DNA from: Syntrophobacter sp963666995
GTDB lineage: Bacteria; Desulfobacterota; Syntrophobacteria; Syntrophobacterales; Syntrophobacteraceae
Length of the DNA stretch: 64,000 nucleotides
Reading direction: 5' to 3'
NCBI GenBank assembly: GCA_963666995.1
Contig: OY762941.1
Coordinates: 5,456,001-5,520,000 of the forward strand
A model generated the notes under the pieces. The model made no database searches, had not been told where the DNA came from, and was given only the letters and a program-made list of their open reading frames with translations. Both the position numbers and the translations under genes were made by a program. Shown in pieces: positions 25,056-34,389 of this stretch (position 1 is its first letter; every line of letters begins with the position of its first letter).

Positions 25056-26309
25056 ATGGCTAGGAAAAGAGACGACAGGGGCGGGGAATTGAGATGCTCC
25101 TTCTGCGGGAAAAGTCAGGACGAGGTCAAAAAACTGATCGCGGGGCCAACGGTTTACATCTGTGATGAATGCGTGGAGCTGTGCAACGACATCATTGCGG
25201 AAGAGTATGAAAGAGAGGAAGCGGCCCGGGCGACTCAGATTCCGAAACCCGCGGAGATTAAATCCGTTCTCGATCAGTATGTGATCGGGCAGGAGCGCGC
25301 CAAGAAGATTCTTTCCGTAGCCGTACACAACCATTACAAACGAATCGAGCTGAAGATCGACAAGAACGACGTCGAACTCCAGAAGAGCAACATCCTCATG
25401 ATCGGTCCCACGGGATCGGGGAAGACGTTGCTCGCGCAGACCCTGGCTCGAATTCTCAATGTGCCGTTTACCATTGCGGACGCAACGACCCTGACCGAGG
25501 CCGGATATGTGGGCGAGGATGTCGAGAATATCCTGGTCAGCCTTATCCAGGCAGCGGATTACGACATAGAGAAAGCCTCGCGGGGCATCGTTTATATCGA
25601 TGAAATCGACAAGATCGCCAAGAAATCGGATAGCCCTTCCATTACACGGGACGTATCGGGAGAAGGCGTCCAACAGGCACTCCTCAAGATCCTTGAAGGG
25701 ACCGTCGCCAACGTGCCCCCGAAGGGCGGGCGCAAGCATCCGCAGCAGGAATTCATCAAGATCGACACGACAAACATTCTGTTCATCTGCGGCGGGGCTT
25801 TCAATTACCTGGAACACATCATCCAATCCCGTGTGGGGGTCAAGGGAATGGGGTTTGGGGCCGAGATCCGGAGCAAGGAAGACAGAAGCATCGGCGAAAT
25901 CCTGATCAAGGTCCAGCCGGAAGACCTCCTCAAGTTCGGCATGATTCCCGAGTTCGTCGGCCGCTTGCCTGTCATAGCAACGCTGAACGAACTGACCGAG
26001 GATGAACTGGTGAGTATCCTGACCGAACCCAGGAATGCCCTTGTTAAGCAGTACAGAAAGCTCTTCGACCTTGAAGACGTGCGTTTGCGTTTCACTGATG
26101 GAGCACTCAGGGCCATTGCCAAGGAAGCCATCAGAAGGAAGTCCGGAGCGAGAGGGTTGCGATCCATCATGGAAAACATCATGTTGGATATTATGTACGA
26201 TTTACCGTCCCATCCTGAGATCCAGGAGTGCATCATCAACGAAGATGTGCTGCTGAAGCAGGTGACGCCGCTGTTGCTGTACAGAGGACAAAGCCAGGAA
26301 TCGGCGTAA
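25056..26309 (+). CDS. clpX: ATP-dependent Clp protease ATP-binding subunit ClpX
   Basis: AAA+ unfoldase that recognises substrates and threads them into ClpP. The 417 residues hold the N-terminal C4 zinc domain (Cys14, Cys17, Cys36, Cys39), Walker A GPTGSGKT at about 117-124, Walker B VYIDEIDKIA, the pore/IGF-region segments (FICGGAFNYLEHII), sensor motif and a C-terminal GARGLRSIMENIMLD. ATG at 25056 is preceded by AAGGAGG. Likely followed by lon about 200 bases on. Confidence 0.97.
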   Translation: MARKRDDRGGELRCSFCGKSQDEVKKLIAGPTVYICDECVELCNDIIAEEYEREEAARATQIPKPAEIKSVLDQYVIGQERAKKILSVAVHNHYKRIELKIDKNDVELQKSNILMIGPTGSGKTLLAQTLARILNVPFTIADATTLTEAGYVGEDVENILVSLIQAADYDIEKASRGIVYIDEIDKIAKKSDSPSITRDVSGEGVQQALLKILEGTVANVPPKGGRKHPQQEFIKIDTTNILFICGGAFNYLEHIIQSRVGVKGMGFGAEIRSKEDRSIGEILIKVQPEDLLKFGMIPEFVGRLPVIATLNELTEDELVSILTEPRNALVKQYRKLFDLEDVRLRFTDGALRAIAKEAIRRKSGARGLRSIMENIMLDIMYDLPSHPEIQECIINEDVLLKQVTPLLLYRGQSQESA

Positions 26310-26508
26310 CGGCGCACATTTCGCTTTTCGGGGTTGAGGGGGGATCGCCGCGACAGCCGAAGGAACTCATCCCGGCGGTCATCGAAGCGATCAGAGTCGC
26401 GACTGTGTGGCTGCCAGGGAAAGTTGCGTTTGTACCGACAGAAGACTGCATGGTCGATCGGCATTTCGCGATTGATTCATGATAACCATAGGGAGAGCTG
26501 CTGATTTT

Positions 26509-28959
26509 ATGTTCAAACTGAGTCGAAACAAGGACGATCAGGCTGGTGTTGCAACGTTTGCGTTGCCTCTGTTGCCGTTGAGGGACATCGTTGTCTTCCC
26601 ATCCATGGTGGTGCCTCTGTTCGTGGGCCGTGACAAATCCGTCAACGCACTCGACAAGGCCATGGCCGGCGACAAAAAGATCTTTCTGGCTGCACAGACC
26701 AAGGCGAAAACGGATACTCCCGGTGAATCCGATATTTACCGTGTGGGTACGGTTGCAAATATTCTGCAAATCCTGAGGCTTCCCGACGGCACGGTAAAAG
26801 TGCTCGTCGAAGGCGATTCACGCGCCCGGATACTGAATTTCATTCCTCATCCGGACCATTTTCTGGTGAACCTGGAAGGTCTGGAGGAAATCTTCGAGGA
26901 TTCCGTCGAGATGGAGGCCCTCATCCGGGGCGTCCGTTCCTCCTTTGAGGCATACTCGAAGCACAACAAGAAAATTACCCAGGAAATCCTGGATGCCGCG
27001 GCAGGCATTGATAACGCACCGAGGCTGGCCGATACGATCGCCGCCTATATGCCGTTCAAACTCGATGCAAAGCAGAATCTTCTGGAAACCCTCAGCGTTA
27101 CCCAGCGCATGGAAAAACTCTTCGGACTCATAAGGTCGGAAATCGAGATCATCCAGACCGAGGAGCGTATCAAGGGCCGAGTCAAGAAACAAATGGAAAA
27201 GACTCAGCGCGAGTACTATCTCAATGAGCAGATGCGCGCCATCCAGAAGGAAATGGGTGAAAAGGACGACTTCAAATCGGAACTTGAAGACCTCGAAAAA
27301 CGCATCAAGAGAAAGAAACTCAGCCAGGAAGGCGCGGCGAAAGTTCGCGCCGAGTTGAAGAAACTGAAATTGATGTCCCCCATGAGCGCCGAGGCCACCG
27401 TCGTCAGGAACTACATCGACTGGATACTTTCTCTGCCCTGGTTCGACAGGACCAAGGACAAGCTGGACATTGACGAATCCATCCGCATTCTCGACGAGGA
27501 TCACTATGGTCTGGAGAAGCCGAAAGAGCGGATCATCGAATTCCTCTCCGTGCAGGCGCTCGTGAGAAAAATCAAGGGTCCGATCCTGTGCTTTGTCGGA
27601 CCTCCCGGGGTCGGCAAAACGTCTCTTGGCCGGTCCATCGCGCGGGCTATGAACCGCAACTTCATCAGGTTGTCCCTCGGAGGGGTTCGCGACGAGGCCG
27701 AGATCCGCGGCCACAGACGCACGTACATAGGAGCCATGCCGGGGAAAATCATCCAGAGCCTGAAGAAGGTGAAAAGCAATAACCCCGTCTTCTGCCTGGA
27801 TGAAATCGACAAGATGAGTATGGATTTCCGCGGCGATCCTTCTGCCGCACTCCTTGAAGTGCTCGATCCGGAGCAGAATTTCAGCTTCAACGACCACTAT
27901 CTGGATCTCGACTACGACCTGTCGGAAGTGTTTTTCATCACCACTGCCAACAACCTGCACTCGATTCCGCCTCCGCTTAGGGACCGTATGGAGATCATAC
28001 AGATCGCGGGCTATACGGAGCTGGATAAACTGAACATCGCAAAACGCTTCCTCGTCGCGAAACAGTGCAAGGCAAACGGTCTGTCTACCGACAATGTGGT
28101 CTTTACCGACGACCTGATCCTTTACATGATTCGTCACTACACAAAGGAGGCGGGGGTCCGGAACCTGGAGCGTGAGATCGCGTCCATCTGCCGCAAGGTG
28201 GCCAAAGAGGTGGTCCGGCACGGGCCGGAGACCAAAGCGGTTCTGACGGAGGAGATCATTCAGGACTACCTCGGAGTCCCTAAATTTCACTATGGAATGG
28301 CCGAGGAAAAGGATGAAATCGGTCTTGCCATCGGGCTTGCGTGGACCGAATTCGGAGGCGATATACTGGGGATCGAGACCGTGGTTATGCCGGGCAAAGG
28401 GAAAGTGCAGATTACGGGGAAACTCGGTGAAGTCATGCAGGAATCCGCGCAGGCCGCACTCAGCTATGTCCGGTCACGCGCACAGCGCCTGGGGATCGAA
28501 CCCGATTTCTACCAGAATCTGGACATCCATGTGCACGTCCCTGAAGGAGCCATCCCCAAGGACGGACCGTCCGCCGGCATTACGATGGCGACATCGATCG
28601 TTTCCGCGCTCAGCCGCATCCCCATCAGGAGCGATCTGGCCATGACCGGGGAAATTACCTTGCGCGGGCGCGTTCTGCCGATCGGAGGCCTCAAGGAAAA
28701 AATACTCGCTGCTCACCGCGCGATGATAAAAACGGTCCTCATCCCCAAGGACAACGCCAAGGACCTCAAGGATATCCCGCAGAAGATCCTTGAGGAGATC
28801 GAGATCGAACTGGTTGAACACATGGATGACGTGTTGCCGAAGGCGCTCGTCATGCCCAGGGAGAACGAGCTTTTTAAGGACGAGGAAGGCGGTGCCCAGC
28901 AACAGCCCGTGCTGTTCGATCCGAACAAGGGCGCGACCGATGAAATTAGGGCTCATTGA
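26509..28959 (+). CDS. lon: ATP-dependent protease La (Lon)
   Basis: Homo-oligomeric AAA+ serine protease degrading damaged and regulatory proteins. About 816 residues: N-terminal LON substrate domain (LPLLPLRDIVVFPSMVVPLFVGR), long coiled linker, AAA+ core with Walker A GPPGVGKT (near residue 364) and Walker B VFCLDEIDKM, and the protease domain with the Ser-Lys dyad in PKDGPSAG (Ser near 688) and GLKEKILAAHRA. The ATG at 26509 has GGGAG 13 bases ahead; an in-frame ATG at 26479 is an alternative without a site. Third major protease gene of this cluster. Confidence 0.96.
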   Translation: MFKLSRNKDDQAGVATFALPLLPLRDIVVFPSMVVPLFVGRDKSVNALDKAMAGDKKIFLAAQTKAKTDTPGESDIYRVGTVANILQILRLPDGTVKVLVEGDSRARILNFIPHPDHFLVNLEGLEEIFEDSVEMEALIRGVRSSFEAYSKHNKKITQEILDAAAGIDNAPRLADTIAAYMPFKLDAKQNLLETLSVTQRMEKLFGLIRSEIEIIQTEERIKGRVKKQMEKTQREYYLNEQMRAIQKEMGEKDDFKSELEDLEKRIKRKKLSQEGAAKVRAELKKLKLMSPMSAEATVVRNYIDWILSLPWFDRTKDKLDIDESIRILDEDHYGLEKPKERIIEFLSVQALVRKIKGPILCFVGPPGVGKTSLGRSIARAMNRNFIRLSLGGVRDEAEIRGHRRTYIGAMPGKIIQSLKKVKSNNPVFCLDEIDKMSMDFRGDPSAALLEVLDPEQNFSFNDHYLDLDYDLSEVFFITTANNLHSIPPPLRDRMEIIQIAGYTELDKLNIAKRFLVAKQCKANGLSTDNVVFTDDLILYMIRHYTKEAGVRNLEREIASICRKVAKEVVRHGPETKAVLTEEIIQDYLGVPKFHYGMAEEKDEIGLAIGLAWTEFGGDILGIETVVMPGKGKVQITGKLGEVMQESAQAALSYVRSRAQRLGIEPDFYQNLDIHVHVPEGAIPKDGPSAGITMATSIVSALSRIPIRSDLAMTGEITLRGRVLPIGGLKEKILAAHRAMIKTVLIPKDNAKDLKDIPQKILEEIEIELVEHMDDVLPKALVMPRENELFKDEEGGAQQQPVLFDPNKGATDEIRAH

Positions 28960-28979
28960 GACCGTTTTCAAAAAAAGCG

Positions 28980-29008
28980 TTGACAGCAAAGGCTTTGTCG
29001 GATATACA
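28980..29008 (+). promoter_or_regulatory. Promoter of the tRNA-Val/tRNA-Asp pair
   Basis: TTGACA (28980-28985), 17-base spacer, TATACA (29003-29008), about 60 bases before tRNA-Val. It lies immediately after the lon stop codon. Confidence 0.7.
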
Positions 29009-29066
29009 GGGGATCTCGTGTGCGCCGCAGGGCGGGAGAAAACCTGCCCCAGGCAGATGTTTCGGA

Positions 29067-29142
29067 GGGCGGATAGCTCAGCTGGGAGAGCATCGGCCTT
29101 ACAAGCCGGGGGTCACAGGTTCGAGCCCTGTTCCGCCTACCA
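29067..29142 (+). tRNA. tRNA-Val (anticodon UAC)
   Basis: 76 nt with encoded CCA. Acceptor GGGCGGA pairs with TCCGCCT (first pair G-U). Anticodon loop CTTACAA gives TAC, reading GUA valine codons; D-arm TAGCTCAGCTGGGAGAGCA and T-arm ACAGGTTCGAGCCCTGT are standard. Confidence 0.96.
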
Positions 29143-29153
29143 GGTAACAAATC

Positions 29154-29230
29154 GGGGTCGTAGTTAAGCTGGTTATAACGCCGGCCTGTCACGTCGGAGG
29201 CCGAGGGTTCAAGTCCCTTCGACCCCGCCA
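29154..29230 (+). tRNA. tRNA-Asp (anticodon GUC)
   Basis: 77 nt with encoded CCA. Acceptor GGGGTCG pairs with CGACCCC; anticodon loop CTGTCAC gives GTC, reading GAC/GAU. It lies 11 bases after tRNA-Val and is probably processed from the same transcript. Confidence 0.96.
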
Positions 29231-29237
29231 GTTAGAT

Positions 29238-29268
29238 GAAGGGCTTAGCCGATTCGGCTAGGCCCTTC
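29238..29268 (+). terminator. Terminator after tRNA-Asp
   Basis: Inverted repeat GAAGGGCTTAGCC (29238-29250) / GGCTAGGCCCTTC (29256-29268), with one wobble pair and a five-base loop, follows the tRNA pair by seven bases. The T tract after it is short and interrupted (GTCGTTTC). Confidence 0.75.
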
Positions 29269-29280
29269 GTCGTTTCAGTT

Positions 29281-29954
29281 CCGGACATGCGCGTCATCCG
29301 CCCTCATGGTGCAGTGTATTTGCCCCCGGCACCCAACAGTCGCCCTGCCCCCTCTCCGCTCTTTTTCTCCAAACCCGGCGAGTCACTCATCCGTTCAATT
29401 ACTCAACGGCACAGCGGGCACCGATCGACTCTTCCTTTCGCCCCATCCCCCACTCCAATGATTGTAGTTGCAGACACAGCCTTTGACTTGATTGTATCGC
29501 CCGATATGAGGTCGTGAAGTGGAATCGTCCGCACTTTCCCTGCGGTTTCAGCCGGGCGATTCCATCCCGGATGTCCGGCATTCCCATTGGAAAAGCCCCG
29601 AAGTCCGCTCCAAATGATTTTTTCGATTGTAAGACATAAAAACTTTCCTTTTCTCTTCAGCTTCTCCATAATCCGCTATGGCCGCTTCGATATGCGGAAT
29701 GTATCTTTATGTGGCTCGGCTCAAGTGGAGTCGCGGAGTGGCAAGATCCTTCGGAATCGACTGTTTAGCATTGTCTGCATCAAATCTCATGGCATAGATT
29801 CCTTATTGCCCATCGGATTGACACTTCTCTCTACTAAATGTTTCTTTGGATCCGTTTTTATCTATCAGCAACAGGAAGTCTACAGAAGAAAACCTTTTTC
29901 GGCTCCACCAAATCAATTGATTTTACCGATTTTCTGAAACGCCGGAGTCTTCCA
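29281..29954. other. 674-base region without a supported gene
   Basis: Between the tRNA terminator and the hybrid kinase. The frames open here (for example 29587-29937 plus, 29403-29669 minus) have no ribosome site and no recognisable protein character. The 3' half is AT-rich compared with the surrounding DNA and probably contains the kinase promoter. Confidence 0.5.
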
Positions 29955-32306
29955 ATGGATCGAAAAAGAACTTATGAAGAACTCGAGACGAGAATCCTGG
30001 AGTTGGAAACCGAAGCCGCCCAACGCGGGAAGATCGAGAAATCACTTATGAGGGAAAGACTCTTCTCTGAATCGATAATGGACAGTCTGCCCGGAATTTT
30101 CTACCTGATCGATGAGAAGGGCGAGCATTCGCGATGGAATATTAATTTGCAGGGAGTGTCCGGATATTCCGCTGAAGAGATCGCAAAAATGTGTCCGCTC
30201 GACTTTTTTGATGAGACGGTCAAGGAGGAGGCGGCTCGTAAAATTGAGGAGGCGTTTGAGAAGGGAAGGTCTACCCTTGAAGCGGATTTCAAAATCCGGT
30301 CCGGGAAAAAGATCCCCTTCTTCTTCACTGGGCTGCGCATTCCTCTGGATGGCAGGAACTATGTCGCAGGCATGGGAATAGACATCACGGAACGCAAGCA
30401 GGCTGAGGAGCGGCTTCTGCGCTCGGAGCGAGAAAAGGCCGTTATATTGGATAACTTGGCGGAATCCGTAATCCTGCAGGATACGAACTTCAGAATCCTT
30501 TGGGCAAATAAGGCCATGGCTGAATTATGCAATTTGACGAGTGCCCAGTTGGTCGGGGCCAATTGTAATGACGTCTTCAAACATGATGGGGAGCAATGTG
30601 GCGAGCGCCCGGTTGCCAGGGCACAGCAGACAGGGCTTGTGCAGGAAGAAGAAAAGGTTCTGCATGGTGGAAGTCTCTGGAAACTTCGAACGATTCCGAT
30701 CATGGATGAATCAGGAAAAATTACACGCATCCTCAAGGTCGCAAATGAAATCACGAAGCAAAAGCAAGCTGAACGGGAACTGCGCGAACATATATTGTTC
30801 CTGCAGGAACTGATCGACAGCATTCCAAATCCGGTCTATTTCAAGGATACGAACGGTATATATCAGGGCTGCAACAAGGCATTCGAGGAATTTGCTTTTC
30901 TTCCCAGAAGTGAAATAGTCGGAAAGACCGTTTATGGCATCGCCCCGGAAGCAATGGCCGAGACGTTCGAGAAAATGGATCGTCAATTGTTGCAGCAGGG
31001 AGGAGTGCAGCTTTTTGAAAATCGGATCCAGCGTCCCGGTTGCGAGGGCAGAAACGTCATTTTCAGCAAGGCCACCTTTTCGAAGTCGGACGGCAGCACA
31101 GGCGGACTGATCGGAGTCATCATTGACATCACCGAGCAAAAGCGGCTTGAGGAGCGACTCCGACAGGCCCAAAAGATGGAAGCGATCGGCACGCTCGCCG
31201 GAGGGATCGCCCATGACTTCAACAATATCCTCGGAATCATCACGGGCTATGCGGAAATCGCAGGTTTTAACATTCCGGAAGATTCCGCTGCCAGGCGCAG
31301 CATCGGAGAGGTGCTGAAGGCGGCCCACCGGGCAAGAGACCTCGTGGCGCAGATCCTTGCTTTCAGCCGCAAGAGAGAGCAGGAATCCAAGCCGCTGCGG
31401 GTTATCCCGGTCCTTAAGGAAGCCCTCCGGCTTCTGCGTTCTTCACTCCCGGCAACCATTGAAATTCGTCAAAAAATCGATGTCCCGCGCGGCGATGATC
31501 TGGTTTCGGCGGATCCCACCCTGATTCACCAGGTATTGATGAATCTTTCGACAAACGCAGCTCACTCCATGCGCAAGCAAGGGGGCGTCCTGCAGATCAG
31601 CCTTTCCCTCGATTCATTGGACACCGGTGATGTCGGCAGGCCCCTGGAACTCGGCCGGGGGCAATATCTGAAGCTCACGGTCGAGGATACCGGACATGGG
31701 ATGGATCGAGCTACCCTCGACCGAATCTTCGATCCCTATTTCACCACCAAGGAGCCGGGCGAGGGAACAGGCCTGGGGCTTGCCGTGGTCCACGGAATCG
31801 TAAAGAGCCACAACGGAGCGATTACGGTTCATAGCGAACTGCAAAAGGGAACCTCTTTCACCGTGTACCTCCCCAGTCTGGGAAGAGATCCCGCAAGCGC
31901 AGAAGAGGCTCCGGGGGGAATTCACCCGGGCAGGGAAAAAATACTCCTCGTGGATGATGAAGAAGGGCTGGCCGACTCAGTCATGCAGATGCTGGAACAT
32001 CTGGGATACACGGTCACCGCAACGACGAGCAGCGTTGAGGCGCTTCGTTTGTTCAGCCGGCAGCCGGAGGACTTCGATCTCGTCATCACCGACTATACCA
32101 TGCCGAAAATGACCGGGGTCGACCTGGCTGAGAAGCTCATGGAGGTCCGGCCTGATATCCCGATCATACTTTGTACCGGTTTTAGCGAGCGGATTACGGA
32201 GAAGAAGGCCAAAGGAATGGGGATTCGAATGTTCGCCCTCAAGCCGTTCACTCTGAGAAGCATCGCCAAGTCGGTACGGGCAGCTCTCGAAAAGGATTCC
32301 GGTTAA
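29955..32306 (+). CDS. PAS-rich hybrid sensor histidine kinase/response regulator
   Basis: Soluble two-component protein of 783 residues with no clear membrane span. Order: short coiled coil (TYEELETRILELETEAAQ), three PAS units each followed by a PAC-like end (GMGIDITERKQAEE; KVANEITKQKQAER; GVIIDITEQKRLEE), HisKA with AGGIAHDFNNILGIITGYAE (His near 420), HATPase_c (LSTNAAHSM, DTGHGMD, GTGLGLAVVHGIVKSHNG), and a C-terminal receiver domain (LLVDDEEGLADSV, phospho-acceptor Asp in VITDYTMPK near 712). There is no output domain, so it must signal to another protein. ATG at 29955 has GGAG seven bases ahead. No partner regulator is adjacent; the signal is unknown. Confidence 0.92.
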   Translation: MDRKRTYEELETRILELETEAAQRGKIEKSLMRERLFSESIMDSLPGIFYLIDEKGEHSRWNINLQGVSGYSAEEIAKMCPLDFFDETVKEEAARKIEEAFEKGRSTLEADFKIRSGKKIPFFFTGLRIPLDGRNYVAGMGIDITERKQAEERLLRSEREKAVILDNLAESVILQDTNFRILWANKAMAELCNLTSAQLVGANCNDVFKHDGEQCGERPVARAQQTGLVQEEEKVLHGGSLWKLRTIPIMDESGKITRILKVANEITKQKQAERELREHILFLQELIDSIPNPVYFKDTNGIYQGCNKAFEEFAFLPRSEIVGKTVYGIAPEAMAETFEKMDRQLLQQGGVQLFENRIQRPGCEGRNVIFSKATFSKSDGSTGGLIGVIIDITEQKRLEERLRQAQKMEAIGTLAGGIAHDFNNILGIITGYAEIAGFNIPEDSAARRSIGEVLKAAHRARDLVAQILAFSRKREQESKPLRVIPVLKEALRLLRSSLPATIEIRQKIDVPRGDDLVSADPTLIHQVLMNLSTNAAHSMRKQGGVLQISLSLDSLDTGDVGRPLELGRGQYLKLTVEDTGHGMDRATLDRIFDPYFTTKEPGEGTGLGLAVVHGIVKSHNGAITVHSELQKGTSFTVYLPSLGRDPASAEEAPGGIHPGREKILLVDDEEGLADSVMQMLEHLGYTVTATTSSVEALRLFSRQPEDFDLVITDYTMPKMTGVDLAEKLMEVRPDIPIILCTGFSERITEKKAKGMGIRMFALKPFTLRSIAKSVRAALEKDSG

Positions 32307-32494
32307 CGTCCCGAGTCATGAAGCCCCCTGACCTGTTTTTACTTCTCCGGACACACTCCCGATGCCGGGCTGCAGTCATACCGCCCTACTGTGAAATATA
32401 CTGTGGAATGTAGAGGAGAATACTAAGTTTCCCCCATTGTGCCATATGGGCAGTAGTATAGAGTCGCAGTTAGAGGGTCTTATACATTTTTGAA

Positions 32495-32535
32495 GCCAGG
32501 CCGGGTAGTGCACACCCCGCCTGGCATTCCTTTTT
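32495..32535 (+). terminator. Terminator downstream of the hybrid kinase
   Basis: GCCAGG-C-CGGG (32495-32505) pairs with CCCCG-CCTGGC (ending 32525), followed by ATTCC and five T. It lies between the kinase and the convergent DUF1571 gene. Confidence 0.7.
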
Positions 32536-32595
32536 CCGCAGGGTGCATTTCATGATTGCCGTCGCGGCCGGCGGAGGCATCCCCCCGGAGGGGCA

Positions 32596-33372
32596 TCAAT
32601 TGAACCGGTACGCCTTGTTGTCCCGCGAAAAGTCCTGAGGGGAAAGGCCGACGTTCAACTGTACATTCGTGTAGATATATTTCTCAAAAAGTTCGTCCTT
32701 CTCGTTATAAAACATCGCCCCGGTCGGAAGCATCAACTCTTTGTCCACATGAATGACGAACCGGGAAGCGTAGTATTTGTAGCCCGTCCGCGGGACGAAC
32801 CTGCCTTCAGCCGCCATGGAGGGTCTTCCCTCAAAAGTTTCGTCATACAGCCGTACATCCTGGAGTTCCCCGCGCCGCAGGGCGGCATCGAGATTTTCTC
32901 TGAACCTGGCCAGCAGGAAACCGAAACCCGATTCGGTGATGGGATGCCGGTTCCCGGCCATGGCCAGTGAACCCCGCGGATCCAGAGACAGCGTCGCGAT
33001 CCCCAGGATGCCCCCTCGCCTCGCGATCAGTTTATTGTCATTCCGGCCTTCCACGTAGAGCGCTTCAGTCCCTTTGAGCGGTTCCCCGATCCAACGCATG
33101 TAGACTTTGAGCGGTTTCTGGAACTTCATCTGAATGGTTTCCTCTTCCTGCAGCTTCCCCTTTATCCGCTCCTGCTTATGAAAGACGGCGACGAAATCGT
33201 TGACCTGCGAATAACTCGACTCCATCTGCGCAAGGAGAGCACTCAGCGCTTCAGCCGAATCCGAGGCGCCGGCACGAAACGGCAAAGCTCCGGCCAGCAG
33301 GATTACAGCCAGCGCAATAACGGCACATGAACGGGAATACAGGCGGTTGCTTGACATGGACTGCTTGGGCAT
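32596..33372 (-). CDS. DUF1571 protein, exported, LolA-like fold
   Basis: A 258-residue secreted protein. A basic N-terminus followed by a hydrophobic stretch and AGA (SCAVIALAVILLAGALPFRAGAS) is a signal peptide. The mature part (VNDFVAVFHKQERIKGKLQEEETIQMKFQKPLKVYMRWIGEPLKGTEALYVEGRNDNKL) matches the DUF1571 pattern, a periplasmic fold related to lipoprotein carriers; function unproven. ATG at 33370-33372 is preferred because GAGGA lies eight bases before it; longer in-frame starts up to 33489 lack this. Monocistronic and convergent with the hybrid kinase. Confidence 0.82.
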   Translation of the reverse strand: MPKQSMSSNRLYSRSCAVIALAVILLAGALPFRAGASDSAEALSALLAQMESSYSQVNDFVAVFHKQERIKGKLQEEETIQMKFQKPLKVYMRWIGEPLKGTEALYVEGRNDNKLIARRGGILGIATLSLDPRGSLAMAGNRHPITESGFGFLLARFRENLDAALRRGELQDVRLYDETFEGRPSMAAEGRFVPRTGYKYYASRFVIHVDKELMLPTGAMFYNEKDELFEKYIYTNVQLNVGLSPQDFSRDNKAYRFN

Positions 33373-33609
33373 AGAAATCTTCCTCATTTCCAGGATTGTC
33401 CTTCCACTCGATGACCCTGACGCCAATCGGACCTCTCGACAATGGGCGAACCCAGGGCAAACCAAAATCACGAACGCCGATTCAGGCAAAACCGTCTCGT
33501 CCGGCGGCGTCCTGAGAATCGCGGCCCGCAGACCGTTGGATTATCCTTTATTATGAACCCGACAGTGATTATCAACAAGTGAGAAAGCTTGTGAAAGGAG
33601 GTGTTACAC

Positions 33610-33822
33610 ATGTCAACCGACAGTCCTTGGGTTTGGGCCAAAGACGAGTCAGGACACCGGCACCTGTGTTCTTGGGACGATCTGAAGGATCCCAACTTCG
33701 TCGATTCGGAAGATGCGGCAAAATGTGTGGACCACGATGACAGACTCAGGAGCCGGGAACAAGTTCCGTCCAATGATCCCGAGGGTCGACTCAGATTCAC
33801 CAAATCCGTCAGCCTGAACTAG
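33610..33822 (+). CDS. Small acidic protein of unknown function (70 aa)
   Basis: I do not recognise this family. The product is rich in Asp, Glu, Arg and Trp (WVWAKDESGHRHLCSWDDLKDPNFV) with two cysteines, and has no signal peptide or membrane span. Reasons to call it real: a near-perfect ribosome site AAAGGAGGTG with six-base spacing to the ATG, composition like nearby coding DNA, and two hairpins right after the stop (AGCGCT-ga-AGCGCT at 33821-33834, and a longer one at 33851-33876). Probably a highly translated single-gene transcript. Confidence 0.65.
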   Translation: MSTDSPWVWAKDESGHRHLCSWDDLKDPNFVDSEDAAKCVDHDDRLRSREQVPSNDPEGRLRFTKSVSLN

Positions 33823-34389
33823 CGCTGAAGCGCTTAGCATAAAGAGCGGGGAAGCCAGGCTTCGGCCTGGCTTCCGACATCATGGGGGACCGGGTGATTC
33901 GTTCAACTTCTTCCAGACCGGCCTTCGGGCGGAAACAGGCGAGTTTAAGGACAGTGCGAATCAGACCGCTCCACTTTCGTTCCACCGGGCACATGAACAT
34001 TCCCCCTTTGCGCATTTTATCTGGTGGTCAGGCAACTGCGGATTTCCACACTGGACGACACCCTGAGAATTCACTATGAGTGAAGCTATTGGCTCGCCGT
34101 GGATTTGTCAATTTTCGCTCCACTGTTTTCTGATCGGCCACGCCGATGTTATACTGCCCCGGACGTTGTGTTGCGCCTCATGGTTGAGCCCCGGAGGGCA
34201 AGAATTCGACCACTCCTGTTTTTTCTTTACGGTTCCATTTGCATGATCCCAGTTTTCCACTAGAATAGAGTCCGCCCTCACCCGATATGGGGCTTCCATT
34301 GATTCGGTAAGATAGGGAATCCGTATTTTTTGCCTGCACGCTCCGTGTAGAGCGCAATACTCCGCCGATAAAGGACGTTTGGGCATCCG
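33823..34389. other. 567-base region with two hairpins, no supported gene
   Basis: Hairpin GGAAGCCAGGC-ttcg-GCCTGGCTTCC (33851-33876) probably ends the 70-residue gene's transcript although no T run follows. The rest up to the PIN-domain gene is AT-richer and holds no convincing frame on either strand. Confidence 0.5.

Noticed and set aside
26818..28290. 490-codon open frame antisense to lon
   Set aside because: Shadow of the lon codon usage; composition (runs of F, V, H, R) is typical of antisense translation.
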